NCBI RefSeq assembly: GCF_014204325.1
Contig: NZ_JACHKT010000007.1
Coordinates: 62,001 to 126,000 of the forward strand
DNA: 64,000 nucleotides
Direction: 5' to 3'
Source of the DNA: Arcicella rosea
Lineage (GTDB): Bacteria > Bacteroidota > Bacteroidia > Cytophagales > Spirosomataceae
Part shown: positions 50,070 through 60,601 of the stretch, in pieces
Position numbering within the stretch: position 1 is the first letter of the stretch
How the letters are laid out: every line of letters starts with the position of its first letter
The notes under the pieces: generated by a model
What the model was told of the DNA's origin: nothing
The model's input: the letters and a program-made list of their open reading frames with translations, nothing else
Databases searched by the model: none
Program-made: the position numbers and the translations under genes

Positions 50070-51203
50070 TTAAATTTTTAAGAAAATCTTTTTCTTATAT
50101 AAAATATACAAAAGTATCATTTGGGTTGTTGTGATAGAAATGGTCACAAAAACAGGTTGCCAAAGTACAGGAGTATGCGAAATAAGTCCGCCAAAAAGAA
50201 AATTAGCGGTGTATCCAAAATTGACAATTCCTTCCGATGCCATGTAAATCAAAATTGAGTTTGAACCAATCCAGATGAATGGAGAAGCCCATTTTTGCCA
50301 TTTCCAAACGTCAATAATTACATAAAATACCACAAAAAATAGGATAGAAAAACCGCCTACGAAACACACAAATGAACTAGACCAAAGGCGTTTATTAATA
50401 GGAAATGAAAAATCCCAAAGTAAACCAATGCCAATCAATACCAAAGCGGCTACTATCATCATTAATACTTTTCGATAAACTGAAAACCCCCAATCTTTTT
50501 TCAAAAAAGTAGCGGTAAATACACCTAACATTGCTGTACCAATGGCTGGGATGGTTGATAAAATTCCTTCAGGGTCATGAACGATGCTGTGTAATCTTCC
50601 CGGTAATAAGATGCGGTCGATATAAGATTCAAGCGAACCTTCTTTGGTCAATACTCCCGCCCCAAAACCTGGAACTGGAACATATTTCATGATGAGCCAA
50701 TAGCCAACCAGAATAAAAGCTAAGCAGAAAATTTGTTTCTGAGTATTGAAATTCAAATAAATTATTCCTGCAAAAAACCAAGCCAAACCGATTCTGCCCA
50801 AAACACTGGCAATGCGTGTTTGTTCATATCCATTCCATTTGAAAAGTCCATTTACTACTACTCCAAGGAAAATTAAAATTACCGTACGTTTAACCATCGC
50901 CAAGTACAATGGCTTTTTAATGGCATTTGGCAGTTCGTTGGGACTATTGACAGATGCTTCTACTACTTTCTTTTGCATTGAAAAAGGCATCGACATTCCC
51001 GCAATAAAAAGAAAAAGTGGAAAAATCATGTCGTAAAACGTAATTCCATTCCAAGCTGTATGATGTAATTGTTCAGACATCCATTCAAGTAAAGGAATAT
51101 GCGTTGCTTCTGCCAAAGCATGGATAATGTGTTCGCCACTCATTATCCAAAACATATCGAAGCCTCGTAGGGCATCTAAAGAAACGAGTCTTGTGTCTTT
51201 CAT
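50070..51203 (-). CDS. DUF5009 / HGSNAT-like membrane acyltransferase
   Basis: A 377-residue polytopic membrane protein related to heparan-alpha-glucosaminide N-acetyltransferase (HGSNAT). The opening LVSLDALRGFDMFWIMSGEH and the ITFYDMIFPLFLFIAGMSMP block are the family signature, and around ten hydrophobic segments follow. In human lysosomes the enzyme acetylates terminal glucosamine using cytosolic acetyl-CoA across the membrane. Here it lies next to the GH89 gene (NAGLU homologue) with a 205-base repeat-filled gap. The bacterial substrate is not established. The start is the ATG at 51203. Confidence 0.88.
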   Translation of the reverse strand: MKDTRLVSLDALRGFDMFWIMSGEHIIHALAEATHIPLLEWMSEQLHHTAWNGITFYDMIFPLFLFIAGMSMPFSMQKKVVEASVNSPNELPNAIKKPLYLAMVKRTVILIFLGVVVNGLFKWNGYEQTRIASVLGRIGLAWFFAGIIYLNFNTQKQIFCLAFILVGYWLIMKYVPVPGFGAGVLTKEGSLESYIDRILLPGRLHSIVHDPEGILSTIPAIGTAMLGVFTATFLKKDWGFSVYRKVLMMIVAALVLIGIGLLWDFSFPINKRLWSSSFVCFVGGFSILFFVVFYVIIDVWKWQKWASPFIWIGSNSILIYMASEGIVNFGYTANFLFGGLISHTPVLWQPVFVTISITTTQMILLYILYKKKIFLKI

Positions 51204-51218
51204 AGAGTGTTTATTTGT

Positions 51219-51420
51219 TAAGTGATTGAGTAAATTGTGAGTTAGTGAGTTGTGAATGAGTGATTATTTTTTGCTAAGCAACAATGAAGAATTCAGAATT
51301 AATGATTTGTTTTTCAATAACTTATGCTTTATTTTAATCGAAATAAGATAAATGTAACTGAAAATAAAAATTTTAATTCACTAACTCACTCATTCACAAT
51401 TTACTAATTTACAACTCATT
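51219..51420. repeat. Family B inverted repeat pair spanning the gap between HGSNAT-like and GH89 genes
   Basis: Left part 51219-51265 (AGTGATTGAGTAAATTGTG, then AGTTAGTGAGTTGTGAATG). Right part 51375-51420 has the reverse complement pattern. The right part includes the last three codons and stop of the GH89 gene (GAGTTGTAA). Confidence 0.7.
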
Positions 51421-53607
51421 TCTATACTTCTTATACATCTTCAAAGCAACTTGATGACTGTTGCCTTTGGTTGCTGTTGGGAAGTTCTTTTGTGTTGTTA
51501 CCCAATTCCATTCCCAAGTACGGATATTGGCATCAAAAGTTTTTAAATCTGGCTCATGGTTTTCTACCAAAGATTTGTCGAGTTCTACAAAAAACTGTTG
51601 CCATCTTGGCTTATAAAAGTCATTCAACAAACCACTCCATTGACGGTTAGAATATTCGTGCAAAGGATTGTTGGCATCGCCCCAAAGTGTAATGAGGTCA
51701 CGAGCGTTTTGTTCATAAAGTGCTTTTTCAGCAGGAGTACTTCCCCAACTTCTTGCCGAGCTAATCCACGGGCCAAGCATAAAATCTTTGCGAGTTGCTA
51801 ATAATTCGTCCATATCGGCAATCAAATCAAGAAAAGCCTGAGCGTCTTTTTTGAACTGTGCTGCGTCTTTTGCTTTGAATGAATTCTTCCATTTTTTCTG
51901 TAAAAAAAGGGCATGATTTGCCAATACTTGTCGAGTAATATCAACCAAATCGTACTGAAATCCATCAGAATCAATGCCTTTTTTGGAAGCTTCTACAAAC
52001 AAATCCCAAGCTGGGATTAAGTCTTTGGGTTTATAATTGAGCTTTGTTTTTGTCCAAATCGTTGTAGAATCAAATGTCGGACGACCCGTCACAATTGATT
52101 CAGCTCCATCACGAATATCTTTGCCATTATAAACTGTTTGACGAAGTACTTGCCAAGCTTCCACTAACGATTTATCATCTGTTTTGTAGCGATTCTTTGC
52201 ATACTTCACCAACCATTCGTTTAAGTCAATGGGTGTAGTTTGCCAAGTATGTTGCATCATCAATTCATAAATCACAGGATTTTGTTCAATAGCTTCCATC
52301 GTTAAACCTATTCCTTGTAAATTTTTAGAATTGGGGTCGTTTAAAGCTAAAGCTGGACCGCTGGCTACACCGTCCATTCTACCAAAAAGATTGACATTTC
52401 CACCAAAATTATTCAACATATTCCAAATCCACGGTTTGCCATAAAAAGCATCTGTGCGTTTCCAAACAGGCTCGATTTCGGTTGCCAAATCCAACAACAA
52501 CATTTTATCATTGGGTACTGCACTTAATAAAGCCTCAATTTGTGGTGCTTTCCAGAATTTTCTATCACTGTAAAACAACCAACCTTGCATCACCCAAACG
52601 GCTTCTGGGTCGGCTTGACGCATTCCTTCGTAAATTCTGGCACTGAGTTTTGAAAGAAAAGCAGGTTCATCGGTTGGTGGTTCGTTTTCGTTGAACGTAT
52701 CCGCTGAATACAAATGGTCTGAACCGAAAAGTTTCGTTTGTTTATTAATAAATCTTTTGCCCAATTCTGCAAAAAGTGGGTCTTCTGAGTCTAAAATATA
52801 AGTATCACCAAAACCGTTTGTCCAGTTGGTGGCTTTTAATTTTGCATTCGGATATTTCTTTTTGAATGCCGCAGGCACATGTCCTGTAAAGGCAGGCAAA
52901 ACAGGTTTCATGCCCAAAGCACGTTCTCTTTGCACAATTTTTACTTGTAAATCTTTATGAGATTTCATCCAACTGATAGGAAGTGGACCGCCCCAACCAT
53001 CAAGATTTCCCATCCAAAACCAAGAAAAATATGCTGGCCCGCTGAAAAAGTCTTTTAAATCATTATCCGAAAAGCCCATTTCATTATATACTTCTCGCCA
53101 AGTATATTCTTCGCCCGTAATCGCCAAAGGCATGTTGATGCCGTGCATCGCCATCCAGTCGATTTCTTTTTGCCATCTTTCCCAATTCCACCACGACATA
53201 CTGTAATTGAAAGTACAGTAATTGAGATAGTAGCGGTACTGATAAGGCGTTTTCTTTGTAATTTTTGAAGGAATTAGAGGTAATTTGGCGGGCAAATCAA
53301 GGTTTGTGCCATTCCAAGTAATTTGGCAATGGCAATATTCTGTTAAATAATAATATAAAGCAGAAGCGACGGCAACGCCATTGTTTCCTCTTAAAATGAT
53401 TTTTTGGTTCTTGCTTTCTATTTCAAAAAGGTCTTTTGGTGCAGTACTTTCTAAGGCTTCGACCACAAAAAATTGTGCTTTCTGAGGAATCACCCTGCCA
53501 ATGAGTGCTTGGGCTTCTTGCTTATTAAGTTGTGCATTTGTCAGATGACAACTCAAAAGCACAAAGATGACGACGAGAAAGCGAATGGGCTGAGATAGTT
53601 TAGTCAT
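51409..53607 (-). CDS. Alpha-N-acetylglucosaminidase (GH89, NAGLU-like)
   Basis: A 732-residue glycoside hydrolase homologous to human NAGLU. The leader MTKLSQPIRFLVVIFVLLSC may be a lipoprotein or Sec signal. Then come an N-terminal domain, MSWWNWERWQKEIDWMAMHG, MGNLDGWGGPLPISWM, ADTFNENEPP (catalytic region), AVWVMQGWLFY and KPWIWNMLNNFGGNVNLFGR, all GH89 features. It would remove terminal alpha-linked GlcNAc from glycans. It is beside the HGSNAT-like gene, the enzyme pair acting on successive steps of heparan sulfate in animals. The last residues (NEL and the stop) lie in a repeat. Confidence 0.93.
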   Translation of the reverse strand: MTKLSQPIRFLVVIFVLLSCHLTNAQLNKQEAQALIGRVIPQKAQFFVVEALESTAPKDLFEIESKNQKIILRGNNGVAVASALYYYLTEYCHCQITWNGTNLDLPAKLPLIPSKITKKTPYQYRYYLNYCTFNYSMSWWNWERWQKEIDWMAMHGINMPLAITGEEYTWREVYNEMGFSDNDLKDFFSGPAYFSWFWMGNLDGWGGPLPISWMKSHKDLQVKIVQRERALGMKPVLPAFTGHVPAAFKKKYPNAKLKATNWTNGFGDTYILDSEDPLFAELGKRFINKQTKLFGSDHLYSADTFNENEPPTDEPAFLSKLSARIYEGMRQADPEAVWVMQGWLFYSDRKFWKAPQIEALLSAVPNDKMLLLDLATEIEPVWKRTDAFYGKPWIWNMLNNFGGNVNLFGRMDGVASGPALALNDPNSKNLQGIGLTMEAIEQNPVIYELMMQHTWQTTPIDLNEWLVKYAKNRYKTDDKSLVEAWQVLRQTVYNGKDIRDGAESIVTGRPTFDSTTIWTKTKLNYKPKDLIPAWDLFVEASKKGIDSDGFQYDLVDITRQVLANHALFLQKKWKNSFKAKDAAQFKKDAQAFLDLIADMDELLATRKDFMLGPWISSARSWGSTPAEKALYEQNARDLITLWGDANNPLHEYSNRQWSGLLNDFYKPRWQQFFVELDKSLVENHEPDLKTFDANIRTWEWNWVTTQKNFPTATKGNSHQVALKMYKKYRNEL

Positions 53608-53747
53608 GTGGAATATAGTTTGGATTATAAAGCTAAACCTTTAGCGGAAGGTTTAGCTTATAACAAAAAAAATGGGTACGATTACACTAATAAATTCTTG
53701 ATAAAAAATATAATAATACAGTACGGACATTGATATACGTAAATTTT

Positions 53748-53782
53748 AACCACAGATAAAAATTTTACTTTAATCTGTGGTT
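53748..53782 (-). terminator. Hairpin after the sigma/SusD chimera
   Basis: AACCACAGATAAA (53748-53760) pairs with TTTAATCTGTGGTT (53769-53782) with one mismatch. It lies 13 bases past the stop of the minus-strand chimera and is followed on that strand by AAAATTT. Similar words ACCACAGAT are common in Bacteroidota gaps. Confidence 0.65.
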
Positions 53783-53794
53783 AAAATCTGTTTT

Positions 53795-55570
53795 CTAATA
53801 ACCTGGATTTTGTTTCAAATTTGGATTCAATTGTAAAGCAACTCTTGGTATTGGGAAAATTCTACGGTAAGCTTCGGCATTTGTTTTGTAGCCCCATTTA
53901 TCCTCGAACTTCCCGAAACGAATCATATCATTTCTGTGCCATCCTTCATAAGCAAACTCTCTTACTCTTTCAGCATAAAGCGTTTCCAAATTCACAGTGG
54001 CTAAGGCAGCAGAAGTAGTTCTTTCTGAGCGAACTTGGTTCACTAAAGAAAGAGCTGTGTGTCCTAAAGTAGCAGTTCCGCCTCGTAAAATAGCCTCAGC
54101 TTTCATTAAAAGAATGTCTGCATAACGGAAAACAGGAATATCATTATTTTGATTTCTACTTAAAGAAGTACCATCAGCATAAAATTTATTATTACGATAA
54201 CCCATGTTCCAAGCGATTTCATCGTTTCCAGCATCAAAAGCTGCAACGTCCTGACGAAGAACTACTTCTGGTGTTAAATTTACATGATACGTCACTTGAG
54301 CTGCACCATCACTTCCTTTATAAAATTGGTCAAGCCCTAATTTTGTTGTTTGTACTGTAATAGGAGTACCATCGTCCATGTATTGTAATCCTTTAAGCCA
54401 TTGCCCATTTCTTACATCATTGGCATCGTTGAAGTAAGCATAGTATTCAGGTAAAGTACTTTCTGGACCACTTGGCGTAAACGGCAATTTAAACTTAGCA
54501 CGCATACTTCTTGGTATAGCATAACGAGAGTGTAAGTTTGTTGACCTGAAAGGAAAGCTATTGGTTGAAGTAGCATCATAAGGAATCGCAAAAATAAATT
54601 CCTTTTTAGAAGGGCCATTATCTGGATAAAACATTTTCAAGTAAGTACTTCTAGCTTCAATAGCAAATAAACCTGAATTGATTATTTTGTCGGTTGCTGC
54701 AATACAGTCTTCATATCTTTTTGTACCAGTGTAATGCTCAGCGTTCAAATACATTTTGGCTAATAAAGCATAAGCAGTCCATTTATTGGGTCTTCCATAA
54801 GTAACGACACTTGAAGTTTCACTTAAATAAGGAATGGCAGCATTAATTTCTTTTTCGATAAATTTGAAAACTTCGGCTCTTGCAACATTCGTTTTGGGAG
54901 TAAAATCACCGTAAACGGTATCAATCGGTACATTTCCATAGTTATCCATCATCCAAAAATACGCAAAAGCTCTTATCATTTTAATTTCAGCAAGGTTGGT
55001 GTTTTTTACAGCACCAGCAGGCATGGCATTTGATAAAATGTTTAATGTTTGGTTAGCCACGCCAATTGTGGTAGATAGCCAAGTCCAGTAACCATTTAAG
55101 AAGTTATTATCTTTCGTCCAAGAATGGAAGTGCATTGTTTGGCATTGTCCACCATCAAACCAGTTTCCACCTCTTGCTGGCATGATAGATTCATCGGTAC
55201 TGTATGATTGCTGTTGAAAATGTTCAACCGCATAATTACCTCTTAAAGCAACATAAACAGGCCCTGATGCTGAAATATATTGTTCTGTATTGGTTGGAAA
55301 TTTAAAGGCATTAATCGCCTGATTTTTTGCCATTCTAAACAAATAAGCATCAAATTGAACAATGTTTACCAGTTCACTTTTATCTTTCCAAAGCTTCAAA
55401 AAAATCTCTTGGATAATATCTTCAGTAATCTCATTTGAGGCTGTCAGTCGGTATAAATAGCCATATAATTTATTTTTATACGAATGAAATAAAGTAGCAA
55501 AAGCCTGTTCGTTTCCAGACGAAGCAAGTGCTAATAGTTCTTTTTCATCATATAAAAGCTTTGCAATCAT
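53795..55570 (-). pseudogene. Chimeric ORF: ECF sigma factor N-terminus fused to a SusD-like lipoprotein body
   Basis: Residues 1 to about 90 are region 2 of a Bacteroidetes ECF sigma-70 factor (LLALASSGNEQAFATLFHSY, TEDIIQEIFLKLWKDK, FDAYLFRMAKNQAINAFK). From about residue 91 the sequence is SusD/RagB: TEQYISASGPVYVALRGNYA, PARGGNWFDGGQCQTMHFHS and LKLGIHRNDMIRFGKFEDK-like ending YRRIFPIPRVALQLNPNLKQ. The sigma lacks region 4, and SusD lacks its signal peptide, lipobox cysteine and first helices. Normally sigma, FecR, SusC and SusD are separate genes, so a deletion of several kb is the best reading. The join lies near base 55300. Neither activity is expected. Confidence 0.8.
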
Positions 55571-55828
55571 TTAGTACCCAAAGTATATTTTCTGTAAATA
55601 AAGAAACTCAATCTTTAAATATACTGGTTTTTTCGCTAAAATCTGTGGATTTTTAAACTAGATTTCAAAAAAAAGTAATATTTAAAATATTTACAAGACA
55701 AAAATAGATTTTCTGAAAAGGCGATTCTATGTTTCCAAATACTCTATAAAATGGTGTTTATAAAGAAGCTTTACACTCAATAGTTGAATATTAAGGATAA
55801 AGCTTTATTCAGATGAGATGAAAACAAA

Positions 55829-56041
55829 CTATTGTTTTTCTATGCTAAAACCTGCCTTCTGTACTGCTTCGATTACTTCTTCAGCAGTAAGTTCTTCTTC
55901 GCCCGAAACGCTGAGAATTTTATCGGTATTATTGATGTCCACTTGCCAGTTTTCGATGTTTTCAACTTGGTTCAAGAATGGTTTTACTTTTGCAATGCAA
56001 TTGTTGCAATTGATATTGGTTTTGAATGATAATTTTTCCAT
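55829..56041 (-). CDS. Copper chaperone-like HMA protein
   Basis: A 70-residue heavy-metal-associated domain. The metal motif is NINCNNCIAKVKPFLNQVEN, a CxxC at residues 10-13, with the usual babbab layout ending LTAEEVIEAVQKAGFSIEKQ. It lies just downstream of the CopA gene on the same strand and likely hands Cu(I) to it or receives it. I place the start at the ATG at 56041 (MEKLSFKTN), since the longer frame from 56092 is translated from a family B repeat. Confidence 0.85.
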   Translation of the reverse strand: MEKLSFKTNINCNNCIAKVKPFLNQVENIENWQVDINNTDKILSVSGEEELTAEEVIEAVQKAGFSIEKQ

Positions 56042-56100
56042 TGTTAGTTGTGATTGAGTGAGTTGTGAATTAGTGATTTTTTTGTAATTCACAAATTCAA
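56042..56100. repeat. Family B phrase repeat between CopA and its chaperone
   Basis: GAGTGAGTTGTGAATTAGTG at 56056 with TGTAATTCACAAATTC following, giving a GTGAATTA/TAATTCAC hairpin. It matches family B strings at 600-626 and 51219-51265. Confidence 0.7.
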
Positions 56101-56106
56101 GATTGA

Positions 56107-58347
56107 TTAATTTCTATATTTTAAACGAATACTATTACTTACTACTGAAACTGAGCTGAGTGCCATCGCTGCTCCTGCAATCATTGGATTCAACAAAAAG
56201 CCATTGAAAGGATATAACACGCCTGCCGCCAAAGGAATTCCGATGAGATTATAAATAAAAGCCCAAAATAAATTCTGACGTATGGTAGAAACCGTCTTTC
56301 TGGAAAGCTTCAACGCTTGAGGAATTTTCAATAAATCAGAAGAAATTAAAGTCATTTTGGCTACGTCCATCGCAATATCAGAACCTTTTCCCATCGCAAT
56401 ACTGATGTCAGCTTGTGCTAAAGCTTGCGAATCGTTGATGCCATCGCCAACCATCGCTACTATTTTTCCTTCTTTTTGTAATTGCTTGATAAATTCAGCT
56501 TTATCATTCGGCATCAAACTCGCTTTCACATTTTTGATACCGACTTCTTCTGCTACTTTTTGAGCCGTCAAAATATTATCGCCTGTTAGCATAAATACTT
56601 CTATTCCTGCTTCTTGCAATTCTTGAATGGCAATTTTAGAAGTACTTTTAATCTTATCTGAAATGGCAATTATCGCCAAAGTTTCTTTTTCATCGGCAAA
56701 AACTACAACTGTTTTTCCTTGTTTTTCTAATGAAATAATCGCTTGATTGTCAAGATTAGGAGTGATACTTTCAATCCATTTTGGACTACCGACAAAATAG
56801 TTCTGACCCTCAAAAATTGCTCGAATACCTTTTCCAACTACATTTTCAAAAGTATTGATGGTCAAAGGTTTTACTCCTTCTACTTTCAATTGTTGTGTTA
56901 CAGCTTCCGCTAATGGATGACTTGAAAGACTTTCTAAAGACAATAAAATACTTTTGAGCATTTCGTTTTCGGATTTATTCACCCAAATTAAATCACTCAC
57001 AGAAGGTTTTCCTTCGGTAATCGTACCTGTTTTGTCTAAAATAATGGCGTTTACGTTATGGGCAATTTCCAAGCTTTCGGCATCTTTTATCAAGATTCCA
57101 TTTTCAGCTCCTTTGCCGACTCCAACCATGATTGCCGTAGGTGTAGCCAAACCCAAAGCACAGGGACAGGCGATGACCAAAACCGAAACAGAAGTTAATA
57201 AAGCATGAGTCAAGGCATTTTCTCCACCAAAAATCATCCAAATAATAAAAGTAAGTATAGCAATAATGATGACGATTGGTACAAAAATACTGGCAATTTT
57301 ATCGACTAATTTTTGGACGGGTGCTTTACTTCCTTGTGCTTCTTGCACCAACTGAATAATTTGAGCTAAAAAAGTTTCATCGCCTACTTTTTCAGCAATA
57401 AACTTAAAACTTCCTTGCTGATTGACTGTGCCAGAAAACACTTTTGAACCTTTAGTTTTCTCCACAGGAAGCGGTTCGCCACTCATCATACTTTCATCCA
57501 CAAAGGAATTTCCTGATAATACTTTTCCATCCACAGGTATTTTATCACCGGGACGAATCAAAATTCTGTCACTTACTTGCACTTCGGCAATAGGAATTTC
57601 CTTTTCTTCGCCATTTTCAATCACCCAAACAGTTTTGGGTTGTAAGCCCATCAGTTTTTTGATGGCGGTTGAAGTATTCGATTTTGCGTTTTCTTCTAAC
57701 AATTTTCCCAGCATAATAAAAACAATTACCACAGCGGCAGCTTCATAATACACATGAGCGTGTAAACCTCGGTGATGCCAAAATTCGGGGAAAAGTGTAT
57801 TGTATAAGCTAAATAAAAAGGCGATTCCTGTGCTTAAAGCTACCAAAGTATCCATATTGGCAGTACCTGCACGAGTTTGTTTGAGGGCATTGATAAAGAA
57901 TTGTCGCCCGAACCAAAGTAAAACTGGCGTGGTGAGAGCCAATTCAATCCAATTGGCGTAAGGCATTTCCATAAAAAACATTCCGATAATTACCACAGGA
58001 ATTGTTAGTATAGTCGCCCAAATAAGGTTTTGTTTAAGTTTTTGATATTGATTTTCTTTTAAAATCGCCTGCTGTTCTTTGGCTTTTTCGGGTGTTCCTA
58101 AAATGAGACCATAGCCGATTTGCTGTAATTTTTCTTGTAAAAATTCTGGAGAAGTAAGCTTGGTATCAAATTGTATTTTAGCAGATTCATTCGCAAAATT
58201 GACAGCACATTCCAATACACCATTTTGTTTATCAAGAATTGTTTGAACGCTACTCGCACAAGCGGCACAAGTCATTCCTGTAACGGGAACGATGAGTGTT
58301 TTGATTTGAGCTTGATTTTCTACTTTACTTTCCATCTTTTGTGTCAT
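56107..58347 (-). CDS. copA: Copper-translocating P-type ATPase
   Basis: A 746-residue P1B-1 ATPase that exports Cu(I). One N-terminal HMA domain is seen ([20 protein letters not shown]). The pump core has [14 protein letters not shown] (actuator), [20 protein letters not shown] (CPC), [12 protein letters not shown] (phosphorylation), [13 protein letters not shown] (HP) and [18 protein letters not shown]. The C-terminal NSIRLKYRN is normal. Possible starts are the ATG at 58347 and at 58335, and I use the former. A short inverted repeat, TTTTGTGT...ACACAAAA, covers the start region. The chaperone gene follows after a repeat. Confidence 0.95.
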   Translation of the reverse strand: MTQKMESKVENQAQIKTLIVPVTGMTCAACASSVQTILDKQNGVLECAVNFANESAKIQFDTKLTSPEFLQEKLQQIGYGLILGTPEKAKEQQAILKENQYQKLKQNLIWATILTIPVVIIGMFFMEMPYANWIELALTTPVLLWFGRQFFINALKQTRAGTANMDTLVALSTGIAFLFSLYNTLFPEFWHHRGLHAHVYYEAAAVVIVFIMLGKLLEENAKSNTSTAIKKLMGLQPKTVWVIENGEEKEIPIAEVQVSDRILIRPGDKIPVDGKVLSGNSFVDESMMSGEPLPVEKTKGSKVFSGTVNQQGSFKFIAEKVGDETFLAQIIQLVQEAQGSKAPVQKLVDKIASIFVPIVIIIAILTFIIWMIFGGENALTHALLTSVSVLVIACPCALGLATPTAIMVGVGKGAENGILIKDAESLEIAHNVNAIILDKTGTITEGKPSVSDLIWVNKSENEMLKSILLSLESLSSHPLAEAVTQQLKVEGVKPLTINTFENVVGKGIRAIFEGQNYFVGSPKWIESITPNLDNQAIISLEKQGKTVVVFADEKETLAIIAISDKIKSTSKIAIQELQEAGIEVFMLTGDNILTAQKVAEEVGIKNVKASLMPNDKAEFIKQLQKEGKIVAMVGDGINDSQALAQADISIAMGKGSDIAMDVAKMTLISSDLLKIPQALKLSRKTVSTIRQNLFWAFIYNLIGIPLAAGVLYPFNGFLLNPMIAGAAMALSSVSVVSNSIRLKYRN

Positions 58348-58467
58348 ATTTTGATAACACAAAATTAGCTTGAAGGATTGGCTAATGGCTTACATAATTA
58401 TTGGGAATGTTTACATAATTTTGGAAAGCGAAGCTTAAATTTTTGTGAATGATGCTTCGCTTTCCTA

Positions 58468-58488
58468 CGAGTTGGAAACTCGTGCTAC
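58468..58488. repeat. CGAGTTGGAAACTCG repeat, copy 1 (overlaps M48 stop codon)
   Basis: CGAGTTGGAAACTCGTGCTA and a final C. CGAGTT/AACTCG is a small hairpin. The TAG stop of the minus-strand M48 gene (58485-58487) lies inside. An identical string lies at 60602-60622. Confidence 0.8.
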
Positions 58489-60530
58489 TCTTTTGTGATT
58501 TTTACTTTGAAGTCTAAAAGCTCTTTTTTGCTTTCAAAGAATTTTCGTCCGATGATGTATTGGTACTGATGAATACTCGCCATCATAATATTTAGTGATT
58601 CATTGTCGTAATCAGGTCTTGAAAAATAGACCAATACTTCTGCTAAATATTTATTCAAATTTTCTCTGATTTCCTCAGTAATGACCGACTGATACCTTTC
58701 ATCGCTCAAGAGTTTATTGATTTGCTCTTTGAAAGGTTTTTCTAACTCATAAATCGCATTGATATTTTGTTCGACGACCTCAAAAGGGGTATTGTAATTA
58801 ATAAACGCCGTGGCATTCATCATTTTTACATACATTTCAAATTGTTCATCGTAACTTTTATCAATTTCATCGTAAGCTTTGTATTCATTGAGGTACTCCG
58901 TTTCCAAGCCTTTGCTTTGTGCTAATTGTAAGAAATACTGAAAAATTGCTTTATCATTTGCCTCAATTTCTTTTTTCAAACCTGCTAATTCTGTTTCTAA
59001 AACAGGAATTAATTCATCGCATTCTTTGGGTGAATACTTTATGCCATCATAGTCAAAAGATTTTATCGTTAAATCTCCACTCTTTATTTGTGTAATGGTC
59101 TGAATATCTCTTTCTATGGCAATTGAAGAATAAACCGTATCGACAGCATTTTCGCCGAATAAGTCATTAAATGTTAAATCGGTTGTACTTTCTAATGAAT
59201 CTTTGTCAAAATAGAACGGATTTTTATTGTCGTAGTAACAGTTGAAAATGGTATCGAAAGTATTGGCTCTGTAATTTTTGGTATAAGTTTCGATAAATTC
59301 TTCTGCCTTTTCGTCTTTTACTTCTTCGTTATAAGTAACCTGTGCAAATAGATTATCTGTTACTTTTTGTTGGACAACATCAATGTTTTTGAACAAGACA
59401 ATGGCTTTGTCCGTTTTGTTTTCTTTTACACTGATATTCAATTTTTGAAGTGCCACAACTCTATCTTCAGTATTCGGGTGCGAAGCCCACTGATTGGTAA
59501 TCACCAATTTAGTTTTGTTGTAGCGATTAAAATTCGAGAGATTTACTTGTGGAAGATTATTAACATTCGGTAGTTTATTTTCACCTGCCAGAAAATTCAT
59601 TACAAATTGGTATTGCGGAAAAATATTAGAAGGCTTCACCGCTTCACTAATTTTATCACTATAATAATTAATGACCGTTTTGTAAGATTCATCGGCTAAA
59701 TCTAAACGTAAAAGTGAAGTAATCAGTGGCTCAGAACCCGCAACGTTGGCAGCTACTTCGTCAGCATGAAATTCCATTTCTCTGGACAAACTCATGTAGC
59801 TGATGTTCACGATGTCGTAAATCTTCCTTAAAACCCATTGGATTCCTTGGATAATTTTTAATGAAAGTCCCACAAAAAAAGCAATATAGCTATGCCAACT
59901 TGCGATACTACTTGCTTTAGATTCAAAAGAATCATTCTCGTAAAGTAAGTTGTAAATAACCTGATTTACGTTATACACATAGCTCCCAACTTTCATCGAC
60001 CTTTGCGAAAAGTGTCCAAATTCATGAGCCAAAATGGCTTCAAATTCACTCACAGAAACAGCATTTACCAAAGCAACACCGATTTGCAGGTTTTTCTTGA
60101 TGGGTAAAAACATACTCAGAAAGCTTGAATCATAAAATACAGAAGCATTTACATCGGCAGATAAATAAATTTTTTTTGGAAAATCGGTCTTTACTTCTCC
60201 AACAATTTTCTGGATAAAAGCAAAAAGCTCAGGCTCTTGCGTAGCCGTGATTTCGACAAGATGCGAACGGTCAACTACGTTCTTTTTAAAGATAAACTTT
60301 CCTAAAAAGAAAAGTACTAAAATGCCCATCGCAAGCAAACCTACTCCAACTAAAATGGTAAGTAGAGTCGGTTTTAACATGATAATCGCAAAGCCACCAT
60401 AAGCACAAATAATGGTGAAAATGACAGCTAAAACAATAAGAGCGAGATAAGTAACAATAAATAGACAAATAGATAAAATTGCCTTGATAGTCATTTTCTT
60501 GAATGACTCAGAGACGGTGATGGTTTGCAT
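58485..60530 (-). CDS. M48-family membrane metallopeptidase
   Basis: A 681-residue zinc protease with two or three N-terminal membrane helices (ILSICLFIVTYLALIVLAVI, GGFAIIMLKPTLLTILVGVG) and the M48 catalytic motif LAHEFGHFSQRSMK (HExxH, near residue 165). The third zinc ligand is in REMEFHADEVAANVAG. The C-terminal half of about 300 residues is a helical region of unknown role. Members (HtpX/Ste24-like) act in membrane protein quality control. I place the start at the ATG at 60530 (MQTITVSES), because the longer frame from 60629 reads through a repeat. The haem-binding gene upstream is nearby on the same strand. Confidence 0.9.
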   Translation of the reverse strand: MQTITVSESFKKMTIKAILSICLFIVTYLALIVLAVIFTIICAYGGFAIIMLKPTLLTILVGVGLLAMGILVLFFLGKFIFKKNVVDRSHLVEITATQEPELFAFIQKIVGEVKTDFPKKIYLSADVNASVFYDSSFLSMFLPIKKNLQIGVALVNAVSVSEFEAILAHEFGHFSQRSMKVGSYVYNVNQVIYNLLYENDSFESKASSIASWHSYIAFFVGLSLKIIQGIQWVLRKIYDIVNISYMSLSREMEFHADEVAANVAGSEPLITSLLRLDLADESYKTVINYYSDKISEAVKPSNIFPQYQFVMNFLAGENKLPNVNNLPQVNLSNFNRYNKTKLVITNQWASHPNTEDRVVALQKLNISVKENKTDKAIVLFKNIDVVQQKVTDNLFAQVTYNEEVKDEKAEEFIETYTKNYRANTFDTIFNCYYDNKNPFYFDKDSLESTTDLTFNDLFGENAVDTVYSSIAIERDIQTITQIKSGDLTIKSFDYDGIKYSPKECDELIPVLETELAGLKKEIEANDKAIFQYFLQLAQSKGLETEYLNEYKAYDEIDKSYDEQFEMYVKMMNATAFINYNTPFEVVEQNINAIYELEKPFKEQINKLLSDERYQSVITEEIRENLNKYLAEVLVYFSRPDYDNESLNIMMASIHQYQYIIGRKFFESKKELLDFKVKITKE

Positions 60531-60601
60531 AGAGTATTGGAGGAAATGTATGGTAGATTTATCAAATTCAAGGTAAGCGTTGTGATATACAGTGTTTTTC
60601 A

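Noticed and set aside
53795-55570. Functional sigma-SusD fusion protein
   Set aside because: A cytoplasmic transcription domain joined to an outer-membrane glycan-binding body without signal or lipobox has no workable location; a deletion scar is simpler.
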